Part shown: positions 36,302-45,636 of the stretch, piece after piece
Layout of the letters: the number at the start of each line of letters is the position of its first letter
How positions within the stretch are numbered: position 1 is the first letter of the stretch
From: Mesorhizobium sp. M1E.F.Ca.ET.045.02.1.1
Lineage (GTDB): Bacteria > Pseudomonadota > Alphaproteobacteria > Rhizobiales > Rhizobiaceae
NCBI RefSeq assembly: GCF_003952485.1
Contig: NZ_CP034447.1
Span: 4,168,501 to 4,232,500, forward strand
Length of the DNA: 64,000 nt
Direction of reading: 5' to 3'
Made by a program: the position numbers and the translations under genes
Notes under the pieces: generated by a model
The model's input: only the letters and a program-made list of their open reading frames with translations
What the model was told of the DNA's origin: nothing
Databases searched by the model: none

Positions 36302-37650
36302 CGGGCTCGGCTGCCGACATAGAGAGCCGGCTCGCATCCATCATTCCGGGGCTACGGTCGAACTTGCGGGACGATGCAAGCCGGCCCCGTAGAGGACGTG
36401 TGCGGCGGGTGACCGGCACGGTCATCCATGCGACGGTGGAGGAGGTTCGGATCGGCGAGATATGCGACCTCCTGGACCCCAGGACAGGCAAGACGACCAA
36501 GGCCGAAGTCGTCGGCCTCATGGACGAGATGGCAGTCCTGGTGCCGCTTGGTGACCTGACGGGCCTTTCAAGCCTGACCGAGGTGGTTGCGACCGGGAAG
36601 GACCAGTTGGTGCCGGTCGGTCCCGGGCTTCTTGGGCGCGTGATCAGCGCGCTCGGCGAGCCGCTGGACGGCAGGCCGCTGGACGGCATCACCGGCACCT
36701 ATCCCGTCAACGCCTATCCGCCGTCGCCACTGGAACGCAGCCTGATTTCCGAGCCGATCCAACTCGGAATCCGCGCCCTCGATGGGCTGCTCACTTGCGC
36801 GCGCGGACAGCGCGTCGGCATCTTCGGGGAGCCCGGCGTCGGCAAATCGGTTCTGCTTTCCGACATCGTCACCGGCACCGATGCGGATGTCGCCGTGGTT
36901 GCTCTGGTTGGCGAACGCGGGCGCGAGGTGCGCGAATTCATCCAGCATCAGCTAGGGCCTGAGGGGCTCGCGCGGGCAGTCATCGTCGTCGCGACATCCG
37001 ACCGTCCGGCCATCGAGCGCGTCAAGGCCGCCTATGTGGCCACCAGCATCGCCGAATATTTTCGCGACCAAGGCAAGCACGTGTTGTTGGCAATGGACAA
37101 CATAACCCGGTTTGCCCGCGCGCAGCGCGAGATTGGCCTCGCTTCGGGCGAGCCGCCGACGCGCCGCGGTTTTCCCTCTTCGCTTTTCGCGGTCCTGCCG
37201 CGTCTGCTCGAGCGCTCGGGACCTGGTCGCGTCGGTTCCATCACCAGCCTCTACAGTGTTCTTCTGGAGGGCGACGGCACGCTCGATCCGGTCGCCGAGG
37301 AAATCCAGGCGCTTCTCGATGGCCACGTCTTCCTGTCGAACGAACTGGCCCAGCGCAATCACTTCCCGGCCGTCGACGTGCTGCGCAGCCGAAGCCGCCT
37401 GATGGACACGGTGGTGCCGCCTGGGCATCGGGCGGATGCCGGCCGGCTGCGCGAGCTGCTTGCCCGCTACGCCGATGTCGAATTGCTGCTGCGCGTCGGC
37501 GAGTACGAAAGGGGCAACGACGCGGTTGCGGACGAGGCGGTGGCGAAGATCGACATCATCAACGCCTTCCTGCGGCAGGCGTCCGCCACGCACGAAACGA
37601 TCGACAAAACACGCCAACGCATGCGGGAGATCGTCAATGAAGGACCATGA
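36298..37650 (+). CDS. rhcN: T3SS ATPase RhcN (SctN)
   Basis: 450-aa FliI/YscN-type ATPase that unfolds and strips chaperones from substrates. Walker A is GEPGVGKSVLLSDIV (about residues 180-195). The Walker B region is HVLLAMDNITRFARAQREIG, followed by EPPTRRGFPSSLFAVLPRLL. Full length with no unusual substitutions seen. It overlaps sctO by 14 bp. Confidence 0.95.
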   Translation: MTGSAADIESRLASIIPGLRSNLRDDASRPRRGRVRRVTGTVIHATVEEVRIGEICDLLDPRTGKTTKAEVVGLMDEMAVLVPLGDLTGLSSLTEVVATGKDQLVPVGPGLLGRVISALGEPLDGRPLDGITGTYPVNAYPPSPLERSLISEPIQLGIRALDGLLTCARGQRVGIFGEPGVGKSVLLSDIVTGTDADVAVVALVGERGREVREFIQHQLGPEGLARAVIVVATSDRPAIERVKAAYVATSIAEYFRDQGKHVLLAMDNITRFARAQREIGLASGEPPTRRGFPSSLFAVLPRLLERSGPGRVGSITSLYSVLLEGDGTLDPVAEEIQALLDGHVFLSNELAQRNHFPAVDVLRSRSRLMDTVVPPGHRADAGRLRELLARYADVELLLRVGEYERGNDAVADEAVAKIDIINAFLRQASATHETIDKTRQRMREIVNEGP

Positions 37651-38125
37651 CGTCATCGCTCGATTGCGTGATCTCAGGCGCCATCGCGAAGCGCGCGCAA
37701 GGGAGGCGGTCATCAGAAGATATGCCGCTGCGCGGCAGGCGGCCGAGGAGGTCCGGAAGGCGGCTGCCGCCGTCGCCGAGCATCTCCAGGCGACAGCCGA
37801 TGCCGAGGATGCTGCGTTTGGTTCGCTTGTCGGACATTCGGTGAATGCCGCCAGGCTCTATCGGCTCCAGGGGCGGTTCGAGACCGCCGCCAGGGAAACC
37901 GAGCAATTGCGGGAAAACGAACGGGAGGCTGGCATCACCGAGCAGCGACGCAGAGTGGAGCTGTCGGCAGCCCGTGAGGATCATCGCAAGACCATGAAAG
38001 GCGTGACGAAGCTGGACCGCCTGTTGGAGGATCTTATCAAGCGTAGCGCAGGTCGTGGCCTCGCTCGTGCCGAACTCTCGGAGGAAGAGGAGCGTGGCGT
38101 AATGCGACCCTCTTCAGAACGATAG
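37637..38125 (+). CDS. sctO: T3SS stalk protein SctO (YscO/FliJ-like)
   Basis: 162-aa, almost entirely alpha-helical, charged coiled-coil protein (AREAVIRRYAAARQAAEEVR, then EQRRRVELSAAREDHRKTMK). Such a protein directly follows the ATPase gene in all T3SS operons and acts as the central stalk. Family members share little sequence, so the call rests on helical pattern and position (y4yJ place in rhizobia). Confidence 0.75.
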   Translation: MKDHDVIARLRDLRRHREARAREAVIRRYAAARQAAEEVRKAAAAVAEHLQATADAEDAAFGSLVGHSVNAARLYRLQGRFETAARETEQLRENEREAGITEQRRRVELSAAREDHRKTMKGVTKLDRLLEDLIKRSAGRGLARAELSEEEERGVMRPSSER

Positions 38126-38156
38126 CGCAGTCGGTGACCGAGAGCATGGCAGCGTG

Positions 38157-39263
38157 ATGCCTCAGTCTTTGGCAGCGGCAAGCAAGAAGGCGCGGGGAAA
38201 CCCGGTGAAGCGCGCGGCCAGGCGATCGAGCCGCGGCGAGCGGTTGACATTGGAATCCGTCGCGGCGGCGGAGGTTGGCGCGTTGAACGCCTTCTACCGA
38301 CGCCGTGTTCCCGCCGAGATTACGATTGCGGGGAAAACCGTGGCGATCGCGGCTGTCTGGCCGGCGCCGAACCCGGCGGATCAGCGGTTATCCACGATTG
38401 CGTTTTCCGTTGGCGAGGCGGCAGGGAAATTGCGCCTGCCGCTTTCCATTGTCGAATGGGCTCTCGCCAAGGCGGACGAGCTGGTCGACATGAACCATCT
38501 GGCACCCGCTCACGCCGCGCTGCTGCTGGAGTCCGCTTTCGAACAAGATCTCCAGTGGATCGAGGGCAAGCTGGGCGAGAGGATCACGATCACGTCGATC
38601 GAGCGCGCAGACATCGTTTCGAACGAAGCCTCATATGCTTTTGTCCTGGCCGGCGAGGGCAAGTCCATAGACTGCGTCCTGAACACGAATAGCGCCGACC
38701 TCGCGATGCGCATTGGTCGCGCGCTCGACGAGATCGGCAAAGCGAAGGCGCCGGTTCCGGCCGAGTTCCCGCTGGCGGTCAGCCTTCGGCGCGGCGCGCT
38801 GACGATCAGCCTTGGCGAGCTTCAAAGCCTGCGGCCCGACGATGTGGTTCTTTTCGACGACACCGAGGAAGGAGGCGCCGCGGCTTTCATCATCGCAGAG
38901 CGCCTCTTCGCTCCGGTCAGTCTGACGGCGGATGGGCCGCGGGTGCTTGCCGCGCCGGCCGCGATTGCAGGATCGAAATGGGAGTGGACCATGAACCAAG
39001 GCACATCGCCGCCAGCCGGCCAGATATTGGAGGAGTCGACTCTCGACGAATTGCCGGTCGCGCTTGCCTTCGAGGTCGGCCGCACGGTGATGCCCGTCGG
39101 CGAGGTAAGGCAGCTTGCGCCGGGCGCCATCATTCCCATCGCCGACGTCACGAAACCGGCGGTCGACATCCTCGCCAACGGCAAACGCGTCGGCCGCGGC
39201 GAGATCGTCCGGATCGGGGAAGGCCTGGGCGTGAGAATCGAGCGCATGTTCGACAATGCTTGA
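38157..39263 (+). CDS. rhcQ: T3SS C-ring/sorting-platform protein RhcQ (SctQ)
   Basis: 368 aa from ATG 38157 (a GTG lies one codon earlier). The C-terminal SPOA/FliN domain is clear: ILEESTLDELPVALAFEVGR, LAPGAIIPIADVTKPAVDIL, GRGEIVRIGEGLGVRIERM. The N-terminal region is weakly conserved, as usual for SctQ. It overlaps rhcR by 8 bp. Confidence 0.88.
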   Translation: MPQSLAAASKKARGNPVKRAARRSSRGERLTLESVAAAEVGALNAFYRRRVPAEITIAGKTVAIAAVWPAPNPADQRLSTIAFSVGEAAGKLRLPLSIVEWALAKADELVDMNHLAPAHAALLLESAFEQDLQWIEGKLGERITITSIERADIVSNEASYAFVLAGEGKSIDCVLNTNSADLAMRIGRALDEIGKAKAPVPAEFPLAVSLRRGALTISLGELQSLRPDDVVLFDDTEEGGAAAFIIAERLFAPVSLTADGPRVLAAPAAIAGSKWEWTMNQGTSPPAGQILEESTLDELPVALAFEVGRTVMPVGEVRQLAPGAIIPIADVTKPAVDILANGKRVGRGEIVRIGEGLGVRIERMFDNA

Positions 39264-39909
39264 CAATTCGCCCAATCTCCTCGGGATTCTGATCGCCGTC
39301 GGCTTTGTCGGGCTGCTCCCGCTGGCCGTCGTCACGATGACCGGCTTCCTGAAGATATCGGTCGTGCTTTTCCTCGTCCGCAACGCGCTCGGCGTCCAGC
39401 AGATGCCGCCCAATCTTGTGCTCTATGGCATAGCGCTCGTGCTCACCGTCTATGTCACGACACCGTTGCTGAGCGAGATGTCGGGCCGGCTTCAGGAAGG
39501 GCAGGTTCAGTTCCGGACGACCGACGACCTGGCCAGGGCGGCGCAACTGGTGAAGGAACCATTGCAGCAGCACCTGATCAAATTCACCCAGCCGGCAGAG
39601 CGGCAGTTCTTTCTTGATGGGACCAGCCGCCTGTGGCCGGAACAGGCGCGCCAGAATCTCAGGGACGACGATCTCTCGATCCTTGTTCCCGCCTTTGTCG
39701 CCTCGGAGCTTACGCGCGCATTCGAGATCGGCTTCCTGCTCTATCTTCCCTTCCTCATCATCGACATCGTCGTCGCGAACATCCTGATGACGCTCGGCAT
39801 GATCATGGTCTCGCCGGTCCTGATTTCGATTCCGCTCAAACTGTTCCTTTTCGTCGCCATCGATGGCTGGTCACGGCTGATGCACGGCCTGATCCTGAGC
39901 TACGGCTGA
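39256..39909 (+). CDS. rhcR: T3SS export apparatus protein RhcR (SctR)
   Basis: 217-aa FliP/YscR family membrane protein. The family motif FLKISVVLFLVRNALGVQQM lies near residues 31-50. Later conserved segments are LVPAFVASELTRAFEIGFLL and LLYLPFLIIDIVVANILMTLG. It is part of the R-S-T export core. Length is normal. Confidence 0.94.
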   Translation: MLDNSPNLLGILIAVGFVGLLPLAVVTMTGFLKISVVLFLVRNALGVQQMPPNLVLYGIALVLTVYVTTPLLSEMSGRLQEGQVQFRTTDDLARAAQLVKEPLQQHLIKFTQPAERQFFLDGTSRLWPEQARQNLRDDDLSILVPAFVASELTRAFEIGFLLYLPFLIIDIVVANILMTLGMIMVSPVLISIPLKLFLFVAIDGWSRLMHGLILSYG

Positions 39910-39926
39910 CGCGGTCGAGGCCCCGT

Positions 39927-40196
39927 ATGGACAACGACTTCATCCAGGCGAAAGTCCAAGGCGCGCTGCTGACGGTGCTGTTCGCATCGAGCCCAGCGAT
40001 CATCGCGGCCCTGGCGGTCGGCATTCTTGTCGGACTTGCCCAGGCGTTGACGCAAATTCAGGACCAGTCCCTGCCGCAGACGATCAAGCTCGTGGTGATC
40101 CTCCTGGTCATCGTCGTGTTCGGACCTCTGCTTGGCCAGCAGATCGCGCAGCAGGCCTCGACAGCTATGGACGAGTTTCCTGTCGTCACGCGTTGA
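39927..40196 (+). CDS. rhcS: T3SS export apparatus protein RhcS (SctS)
   Basis: 89-aa FliQ/YscS family protein with two membrane helices and the conserved loop GILVGLAQALTQIQDQSLPQ between them. It sits 17 bp after rhcR and 9 bp before rhcT, the standard R-S-T order. Confidence 0.93.
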   Translation: MDNDFIQAKVQGALLTVLFASSPAIIAALAVGILVGLAQALTQIQDQSLPQTIKLVVILLVIVVFGPLLGQQIAQQASTAMDEFPVVTR

Positions 40197-40205
40197 GGAG
40201 CCCGG

Positions 40206-41021
40206 ATGCCGGTCGAACCACTCTTCGCGTCGATCAGGGAGCTTCAGTTCTATCTCCTGGCGGGCGCTTTCGCGCTCGCGCGCGTGACCGGATTCATGCT
40301 CTTGATGCCGCTGTTTTCGCGCGTGCCGCTGCCTGGGCTTCTGCGCAACGGTGTTGCCCTGGCGCTGGCGGTCCCGGTCTTTCCGACGATCGTGAGCAAG
40401 CTGACAAATGCTGACATCGCCACCACGATGATCGCCGTCTATATCCTGAAGGAGGTGGTGATCGGGGTAACGCTCGGGCTGGCGATGGGCATCCCCTTCT
40501 GGGCGGCCGAGGCTGCCGGCGACATCCTGGACCTTCAGCGCGGGTCCACGATGGGGACGCTGATCGATCCGATGATGACCCACGAGACGAGCGCCACCGG
40601 CACCTTGCTCGCCGTCATCATGGTCACGATCTACCTCGCCGCCGGCGGCCTGCAGCTTTCCTTGACCAGTCTTTACGACAGCTACGGGATTTGGCCGATC
40701 GACCGGCTTCTGCCGATCTTCAGCAAGGACGCCGCCGGGATATTCCTCGGTTTGCTGAACCGCATTCTGGTGATGGCATTGACCCTTGTCTTCCCGCTGA
40801 TCATCAGCATGCTGTTGTCCGACATTGTTCTCGCGTTCCTGGCGCGGGCCTCGCCACACCTCAATGTTTTCGCGCTTTCGCTGGTGGTGAAGACCGGCGT
40901 GTTCGGCCTCGTCTTCGTGCTCTATTCGAGTTTTTTGCTCTTCTATATGGATCGGGATATTGGCTTCCTGCGCGAGGCGGACCGACAAATAGAAGCGATC
41001 GGCTGCCGCACCTGTGAATAA
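40206..41021 (+). CDS. rhcT: T3SS export apparatus protein RhcT (SctT)
   Basis: 271-aa FliR/YscT family membrane protein with about six helices. Conserved segments are FALARVTGFMLLMPLFSRVP, GVTLGLAMGIPFWAAEAAGD and the following DLQRGSTMGTLIDP. It is the last gene of the rightward T3SS block. rhcU, usually next, is instead at 11482-12522. Confidence 0.93.
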   Translation: MPVEPLFASIRELQFYLLAGAFALARVTGFMLLMPLFSRVPLPGLLRNGVALALAVPVFPTIVSKLTNADIATTMIAVYILKEVVIGVTLGLAMGIPFWAAEAAGDILDLQRGSTMGTLIDPMMTHETSATGTLLAVIMVTIYLAAGGLQLSLTSLYDSYGIWPIDRLLPIFSKDAAGIFLGLLNRILVMALTLVFPLIISMLLSDIVLAFLARASPHLNVFALSLVVKTGVFGLVFVLYSSFLLFYMDRDIGFLREADRQIEAIGCRTCE

Positions 41022-41183
41022 CAGAAAGCGGATTAGATATTTATAATATAAGACAATGTTGGCCGACCAATAAATACGTTTTATCACCTGGGAAAGATTA
41101 TCATAATTTGACAAGCGGCCGAGCCGCCAACGATCTTGCATCCTCCCGACGCGTCTCTGAAATGTTGGTATTTATCGGAAGCC
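41022..41183. other. AT-rich gap at the right edge of the T3SS block
   Basis: The stretch at about 41024-41115 is clearly AT-rich (for example TAGATATTTATAATATAAGA) compared with the GC-rich surroundings. It probably holds the promoter of the DUF1445 gene, and it may mark an insertion boundary. No terminator hairpin or repeat was recognised. Confidence 0.4.
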
Positions 41184-41921
41184 ATGGCTCGCCAGACCAT
41201 TTCACCAGTCTACGAGGATTTGCGGCGTTTCGACGCGAACAGGCTGCGCAGACTTGTCAGAACGGGCGCCTATGAGGGGCATACAGGTGGACTTGCGCGT
41301 GGCAAGCTCCAGGTCAATGTCGTGATACTGCCCCGCGCTTTTGCCAGCGATTTTCACCAGTTCTGCGTCCACAACCCAAAGGCCTGTCCATTGGTGGGCC
41401 TGAGCCGCGCCGGCAGTCCGCTGATCCCGGCGCTGGGCGATATCGATATTCGCACCGATGCCCCTCAGTATAACGTCTATCGCTTCGGGGAACTGACCGG
41501 CCAGAGGACGGACATCATCGATCTTTGGCAGGATGATTTTGGCCCGCCTTCGCCCTTCCGGGCAGTTCCGCTTACCGTCGAGACGCCCCGCGCCGGACCG
41601 TTCGCTGGCCAGACGGTCGTCTCGATGCGTCCCGTAAGGTCCTGCGACGTCGACAAGGTTCGAGCACTCACGGCACGCTTCCCGCATACTCACGGCTCTC
41701 CCATCCATGTCGGGGAGCCTTCGATCATCGGAATATACGACATGACGGCTCCAGACTGGGGCGATGCGGTCGAGCTGGTGGACGGAGAGGTTCCCGTGTT
41801 TTGGGCCAGCAGCGTCACTGCCCAGGATGCCCTCGCTCGCGCAAAACTGGCGATCTCAGTCACCGTGTCGCCGGGGCACATGCTGGTCACGGACGTGGAC
41901 GCACGAGCTTTCCATGGGTGA
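41184..41921 (+). CDS. DUF1445 / D-glutamate cyclase-like putative hydro-lyase
   Basis: 245 aa from ATG 41184. Family features include RTGAYEGHTGGLARGKLQVN, NPKACPLVG and DIRTDAPQYNVYRFGELTGQ, and a C-terminal SVTVSPGHMLVTDVDA. Proteins of this family include mitochondrial D-glutamate cyclase; bacterial members are annotated as putative hydro-lyases. Nothing ties it functionally to the T3SS. A longer in-frame start 16 codons upstream is less likely. Confidence 0.82.
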   Translation: MARQTISPVYEDLRRFDANRLRRLVRTGAYEGHTGGLARGKLQVNVVILPRAFASDFHQFCVHNPKACPLVGLSRAGSPLIPALGDIDIRTDAPQYNVYRFGELTGQRTDIIDLWQDDFGPPSPFRAVPLTVETPRAGPFAGQTVVSMRPVRSCDVDKVRALTARFPHTHGSPIHVGEPSIIGIYDMTAPDWGDAVELVDGEVPVFWASSVTAQDALARAKLAISVTVSPGHMLVTDVDARAFHG

Positions 41922-42082
41922 CAAGTGTGCCTGATGCGGTCGTGCGGACCGGCTGGCCCGTGATGTGGATCTGACTCCCTCCATCTGGAGGCGCTCGAAA
42001 CGCTCTATACAGGTCTCGGCCGGCCACCCTTAAAGCGTGTCGCTACGAAACGGATTCAGGCGCCGCGCTTTGCGCTCAGCCT

Positions 42083-43693
42083 TCAGTTTGGATTGCGCAG
42101 CTGGTTGAGCCTCGCCAGCAACTCCTCGGGAACATTCTTGCTGACACTTGCCGCACCTGCATAGATGTTGCCGCTGTTGCCGTCGAGCGTGAGGATGGTT
42201 CCTTCGGAATAGCTCACGCCGCCGATGATGAGGCATCTGGCCGCTTCATCGATCATCATGGTCTCGCATCCGACCAGGCAAACCTTGCCTAGCTGGCGCG
42301 CGACGACGGCCGCGTGCGACGTTCGCGCTCCATGCTGGGTCAGAAGGCCATCGGCCAGTTCGAGTGCCGCGATATCGCGCGTCTCCGCGTCGCGGCGCAC
42401 GAGGATAACCTGCGCGCCTGCCTGCTTGCGTCGGCGCGCGACATCCTCCTCGAAGGCAATCTCACCGCTCGCGACGCCGGTCGCGGCCGAAGCGGCGGTT
42501 GCGATCGGCGACAGTGACTTTCCGTCTTCCGTCGAGATCGTGCTGAGCGAAAGCGAGCTCGCATCAAGACCGTTTGTGCGCAGGCGAGCCGTTTCGGCGT
42601 CGATCAGACCTTGATCCAGCATATCCAGCGCAATCTGAGCCGCCGCGCGCGGCGTGCGCTTGCCGTTGCGGGTCTGGAGCATGAACAACACGCCGTCCTC
42701 GATCGTGAATTCGAAGTCCTGCATGTCGCCGAAATGTCGCTCAAGGGCGTTTGCCACCTGCACGAGCTCGTCCCACAGGGAAGGTGCGACGGCAGCGAGC
42801 TCGTCATGTCCTTGGGCTGTGCGACGCCCGCTCACGACATCCTCGCCCTGCGCGTTGAACAGGAAATCGACCCATGGGCTCTGCGCGCCAGTGCTGGGGT
42901 TGCGTGTGAATCCGACGCCGGCGCCAGAGAGGCCGCCGGCATTGCCGAACACCATGCGTTGCACAGTGACGGCCGTGCCCATATCGTGGCTCAAGCCGTG
43001 AAGGTTGCGGTAGGTCACGGCCTTGTCGCTGGACCAGGAGCGAAAGACCGCGCCGATCGCCTCGGTGAGCTGCTGTTTGGCGTCCTGCGGAAACGGATGT
43101 CCGGCTTCTTTCGCAAATGTTTGCAGATGTCGACCTGCCACATCGCGCAAGGCCACAAAATCGAGGCTGCGTTCTTCGCCGTTCCGCACGGCGTCGAGAT
43201 CGGCCTCGAAATGCTGTGCATCCACGCCGGCTACCACCTCGCCGAAACCGGCGATAAGGCGGCGGTAGGCATCCCATGCAAGCCTCGGGTGCCCGGTCAG
43301 GCGAACGAAGCCGGGAAGCGTCGCTTCGGTCAGCCCGATATTGAGCAATGTTTCCATCATGCCGGGCATCGACACAGGTGCGCCGGAACGCACCGACAGC
43401 AGAAGCGGGCGTCTCGAATCTCCCAATCTCAAGTCCGACGCGTGCTCGAGTGTCGTCAGCGCGTCGCCCCAGATCTCCGGCGTGACGTCATCGCGGTGCG
43501 CGCAAAAGCCGGTGCCGATGACGAAAGCAGGAGGCACGTTAAGGCCGAACGCCGCCATGCGGGCAAGGTTGTGGGCCTTGAAGCCTAGAATATCGGGCGT
43601 GATCGGTCTTTCGGCGGCCGTCTTCGCGCCGATCGAGTATACGATCTTCGCTTCGTTCGCCTCGGGTCTGATGCGAGCAATCGAGGCGCTCAT
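42083..43693 (-). CDS. PPDK-like ATP-grasp plus phosphohistidine protein lacking the PEP/pyruvate domain
   Basis: 536-aa protein matching the first 60% of pyruvate phosphate dikinase. The N-terminal ATP-grasp part has LLSVRSGAPVSMPGMMETLL and QRMVFGNAGGLSGAGVGFTR. A swivelling domain carries the catalytic-type His in QHGARTSHAAVVARQLG (His near residue 458). It then ends about 75 residues later, without the C-terminal TIM barrel that binds PEP or pyruvate. No frameshifted remainder is visible downstream. It overlaps the preceding DUF47-like gene by 4 bp, so the pair is probably co-translated. The phosphate acceptor is unknown. Confidence 0.85.
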   Translation of the reverse strand: MSASIARIRPEANEAKIVYSIGAKTAAERPITPDILGFKAHNLARMAAFGLNVPPAFVIGTGFCAHRDDVTPEIWGDALTTLEHASDLRLGDSRRPLLLSVRSGAPVSMPGMMETLLNIGLTEATLPGFVRLTGHPRLAWDAYRRLIAGFGEVVAGVDAQHFEADLDAVRNGEERSLDFVALRDVAGRHLQTFAKEAGHPFPQDAKQQLTEAIGAVFRSWSSDKAVTYRNLHGLSHDMGTAVTVQRMVFGNAGGLSGAGVGFTRNPSTGAQSPWVDFLFNAQGEDVVSGRRTAQGHDELAAVAPSLWDELVQVANALERHFGDMQDFEFTIEDGVLFMLQTRNGKRTPRAAAQIALDMLDQGLIDAETARLRTNGLDASSLSLSTISTEDGKSLSPIATAASAATGVASGEIAFEEDVARRRKQAGAQVILVRRDAETRDIAALELADGLLTQHGARTSHAAVVARQLGKVCLVGCETMMIDEAARCLIIGGVSYSEGTILTLDGNSGNIYAGAASVSKNVPEELLARLNQLRNPN

Positions 43694-45636
43694 CCGCGTG
43701 CTCCGATGCTGTCGAACGCCAATTCGCGAATGCCGAAGCTCGCCGCCAGCAAGGCATCGGTCGCCAGCTCGATGGCTGCCGCGAAGTCCGTCGTCAGAGT
43801 GAGGGTGAGCGGATCGTCGACGTGACGCGCCAGCGCGCGGCGGACATCGCGCAACAATTCGTCACACTGATGTTCCGCCTCGACCGCGCGCCAGGAGACC
43901 GCGATGAAGGTTTCGTGATCCTCGGCCGTGCCGCCGTCGCGCAGGATGCCGGCGATCGACAGCGCCCTGACGTGATCCCGCACCGCTTCATAGGTGCGCT
44001 CGGCGAGCCGCACCAGCTTTTCGCGCACTTCGCCATGCCAGCCTTTGTTGCGAGCCTCGGCGATCAGCGACAGAAGAAACGTCGCTTCCTCCAGTGCGTC
44101 GGCGATATTGTCGGCTCTCTCAATGAGACGCGTGAATGGCAGCCAGCGCGTGTTGTGCTCCGCGCGTTCGCGCGAGCGCGTCACCAGATTGTCGGCCTGA
44201 CGCTCCCATCCTTTCGCGCGCGATGCCAGTTTCTCGGCGGCCTTGCCGTCGCGTTCCAGACCATGCGTCAGCGCGTCCCGCAAACCTTCCGCCAGTTCAT
44301 GGCAGAACCCGGCATGCTCGCCGAGGAGCTCGAAGACGTCTCGCTGTTGTCCGAGATGGCGAACGAGCAGAAGGCGCACGGAATCCGCGATCCGCGGCAA
44401 GGGCTGATGCTCCTGCATGGCCTGAGAGGCCGAAGACATCGCGTCCAGCATGAATGCGCGCGCGTGCTCGTCGCCGAGCACGGTGTCGAGGCGGTCACCG
44501 ATGCGAAAGAACTCGCTGCCAATCGATTCCATGGCATCGAACAGCAGATGCTCGGCGCCGGCTTCGAGCCATCCCATGTGCCCGATGTCGCGCCTTGCAC
44601 TGGCGGCGAGGATCGCCGTGGCATTCGCCTTTCCAACCAGCAGTCGCAGACGTTTGCGCGCCCGGTTCCAGTCGATCAGAAACACGATGCGCGAACCGAG
44701 CGCTTCCAGCGTCACGCCCAGCGCCGTTTCGTCGGCGTTGTCGAACGTCGCCGTCCCGACATAATACGCGTCTCCAGCGTTCAGCCCCTCGGTCGCCCGC
44801 GAGCCGACATTGGACCAGGTCGCGCCGATCTCGCCTAGAAGATCCTGAAAGAAAGCGAAGCGCTGCTGGTGAAGGTCGGAATAGGTGAGCGACAGCCGCA
44901 GCCCTTCAACCTGGATGACCAGAACATGCGCGTCATTGGTGCCGATGTCGTTCTGAATCAACAGCCTCGTGCCATCGCGCGTTGCCGCCGTATCGAGGCC
45001 GGGGTGGGTGAGTTTCAGGGGCCGCGTGCGGTTCAGGCCGCGCATGAAGGCGGCCACGCGAGGCCGGTCGTCCGGCGACAACTGCCAGATATGCGCGCCA
45101 TCGATCGTCTCGTCCGAAATATCCGCCGCCAGCCGGTTGATGGCCTTGTGCAAGTCCATCACCAGGATATGGAAGCTGTCGTCCTCGCGGCGGTTGCCGC
45201 TGGTCAATTGCCTCAGCTGCCCTGCATCGAGCAAACCCGGCTCAAGGCCACCGAGCCAGCCGCACCACACCTCGATCCTTGAAAGCAAAGCGTGGTGGTC
45301 TCTATCGGCGTCGCCTTCAAGCGGGCGGCCCATCAACCGCAAATCGGCTGCAAGCTTGTCAACCAGCTTGGGCAAATCATCCGCGTGAAGCACGGACGCC
45401 CTGAGATGGCTGGAAGCAGGCAATGCCAGCAGCCACGGCGCATCCACTTTTGCCGCTGCATATTCGCGATGCAGGTCAAGGGACGCTACGTCCGGATGCA
45501 TGGCATGGCTGTACGCGGTCTGAAGCGCCGTCAGATAGAATTTGAGGCGGTCATTGGCCGCAAGCGCCGCCTTAAGGTAAGCGGGACGCAACAACTGCGA
45601 TTGCCCCAGCGAGGCAACGACGTCGATCTTCTCCAT
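43690..45636 (-). CDS. Large protein with C-terminal DUF47/PhoU-like domain, partner of the PPDK-like protein
   Basis: 648 aa from ATG 45636 (GGGG-type RBS). The C-terminal part (about residues 430-640) is helical and resembles DUF47/PhoU proteins: RERAEHNTRWLPFTRLIERA, DNIADALEEATFLLSLI. The N-terminal 400 residues are unrecognised and contain RTRPLKLTHPGLDTAATRDG and VFLIDWNRARKRLRLLVGKA. The overlap with the PPDK-like gene suggests a joint function, perhaps phosphorylation of one by the other. That is inference. Confidence 0.7.
   Translation of the reverse strand: MEKIDVVASLGQSQLLRPAYLKAALAANDRLKFYLTALQTAYSHAMHPDVASLDLHREYAAAKVDAPWLLALPASSHLRASVLHADDLPKLVDKLAADLRLMGRPLEGDADRDHHALLSRIEVWCGWLGGLEPGLLDAGQLRQLTSGNRREDDSFHILVMDLHKAINRLAADISDETIDGAHIWQLSPDDRPRVAAFMRGLNRTRPLKLTHPGLDTAATRDGTRLLIQNDIGTNDAHVLVIQVEGLRLSLTYSDLHQQRFAFFQDLLGEIGATWSNVGSRATEGLNAGDAYYVGTATFDNADETALGVTLEALGSRIVFLIDWNRARKRLRLLVGKANATAILAASARRDIGHMGWLEAGAEHLLFDAMESIGSEFFRIGDRLDTVLGDEHARAFMLDAMSSASQAMQEHQPLPRIADSVRLLLVRHLGQQRDVFELLGEHAGFCHELAEGLRDALTHGLERDGKAAEKLASRAKGWERQADNLVTRSRERAEHNTRWLPFTRLIERADNIADALEEATFLLSLIAEARNKGWHGEVREKLVRLAERTYEAVRDHVRALSIAGILRDGGTAEDHETFIAVSWRAVEAEHQCDELLRDVRRALARHVDDPLTLTLTTDFAAAIELATDALLAASFGIRELAFDSIGARG

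Noticed and set aside
41975..42010. Short inverted repeat (CTCCATCTGGAG) after the DUF1445 gene as a terminator
   Set aside because: Stem is short and no T run follows on either strand.
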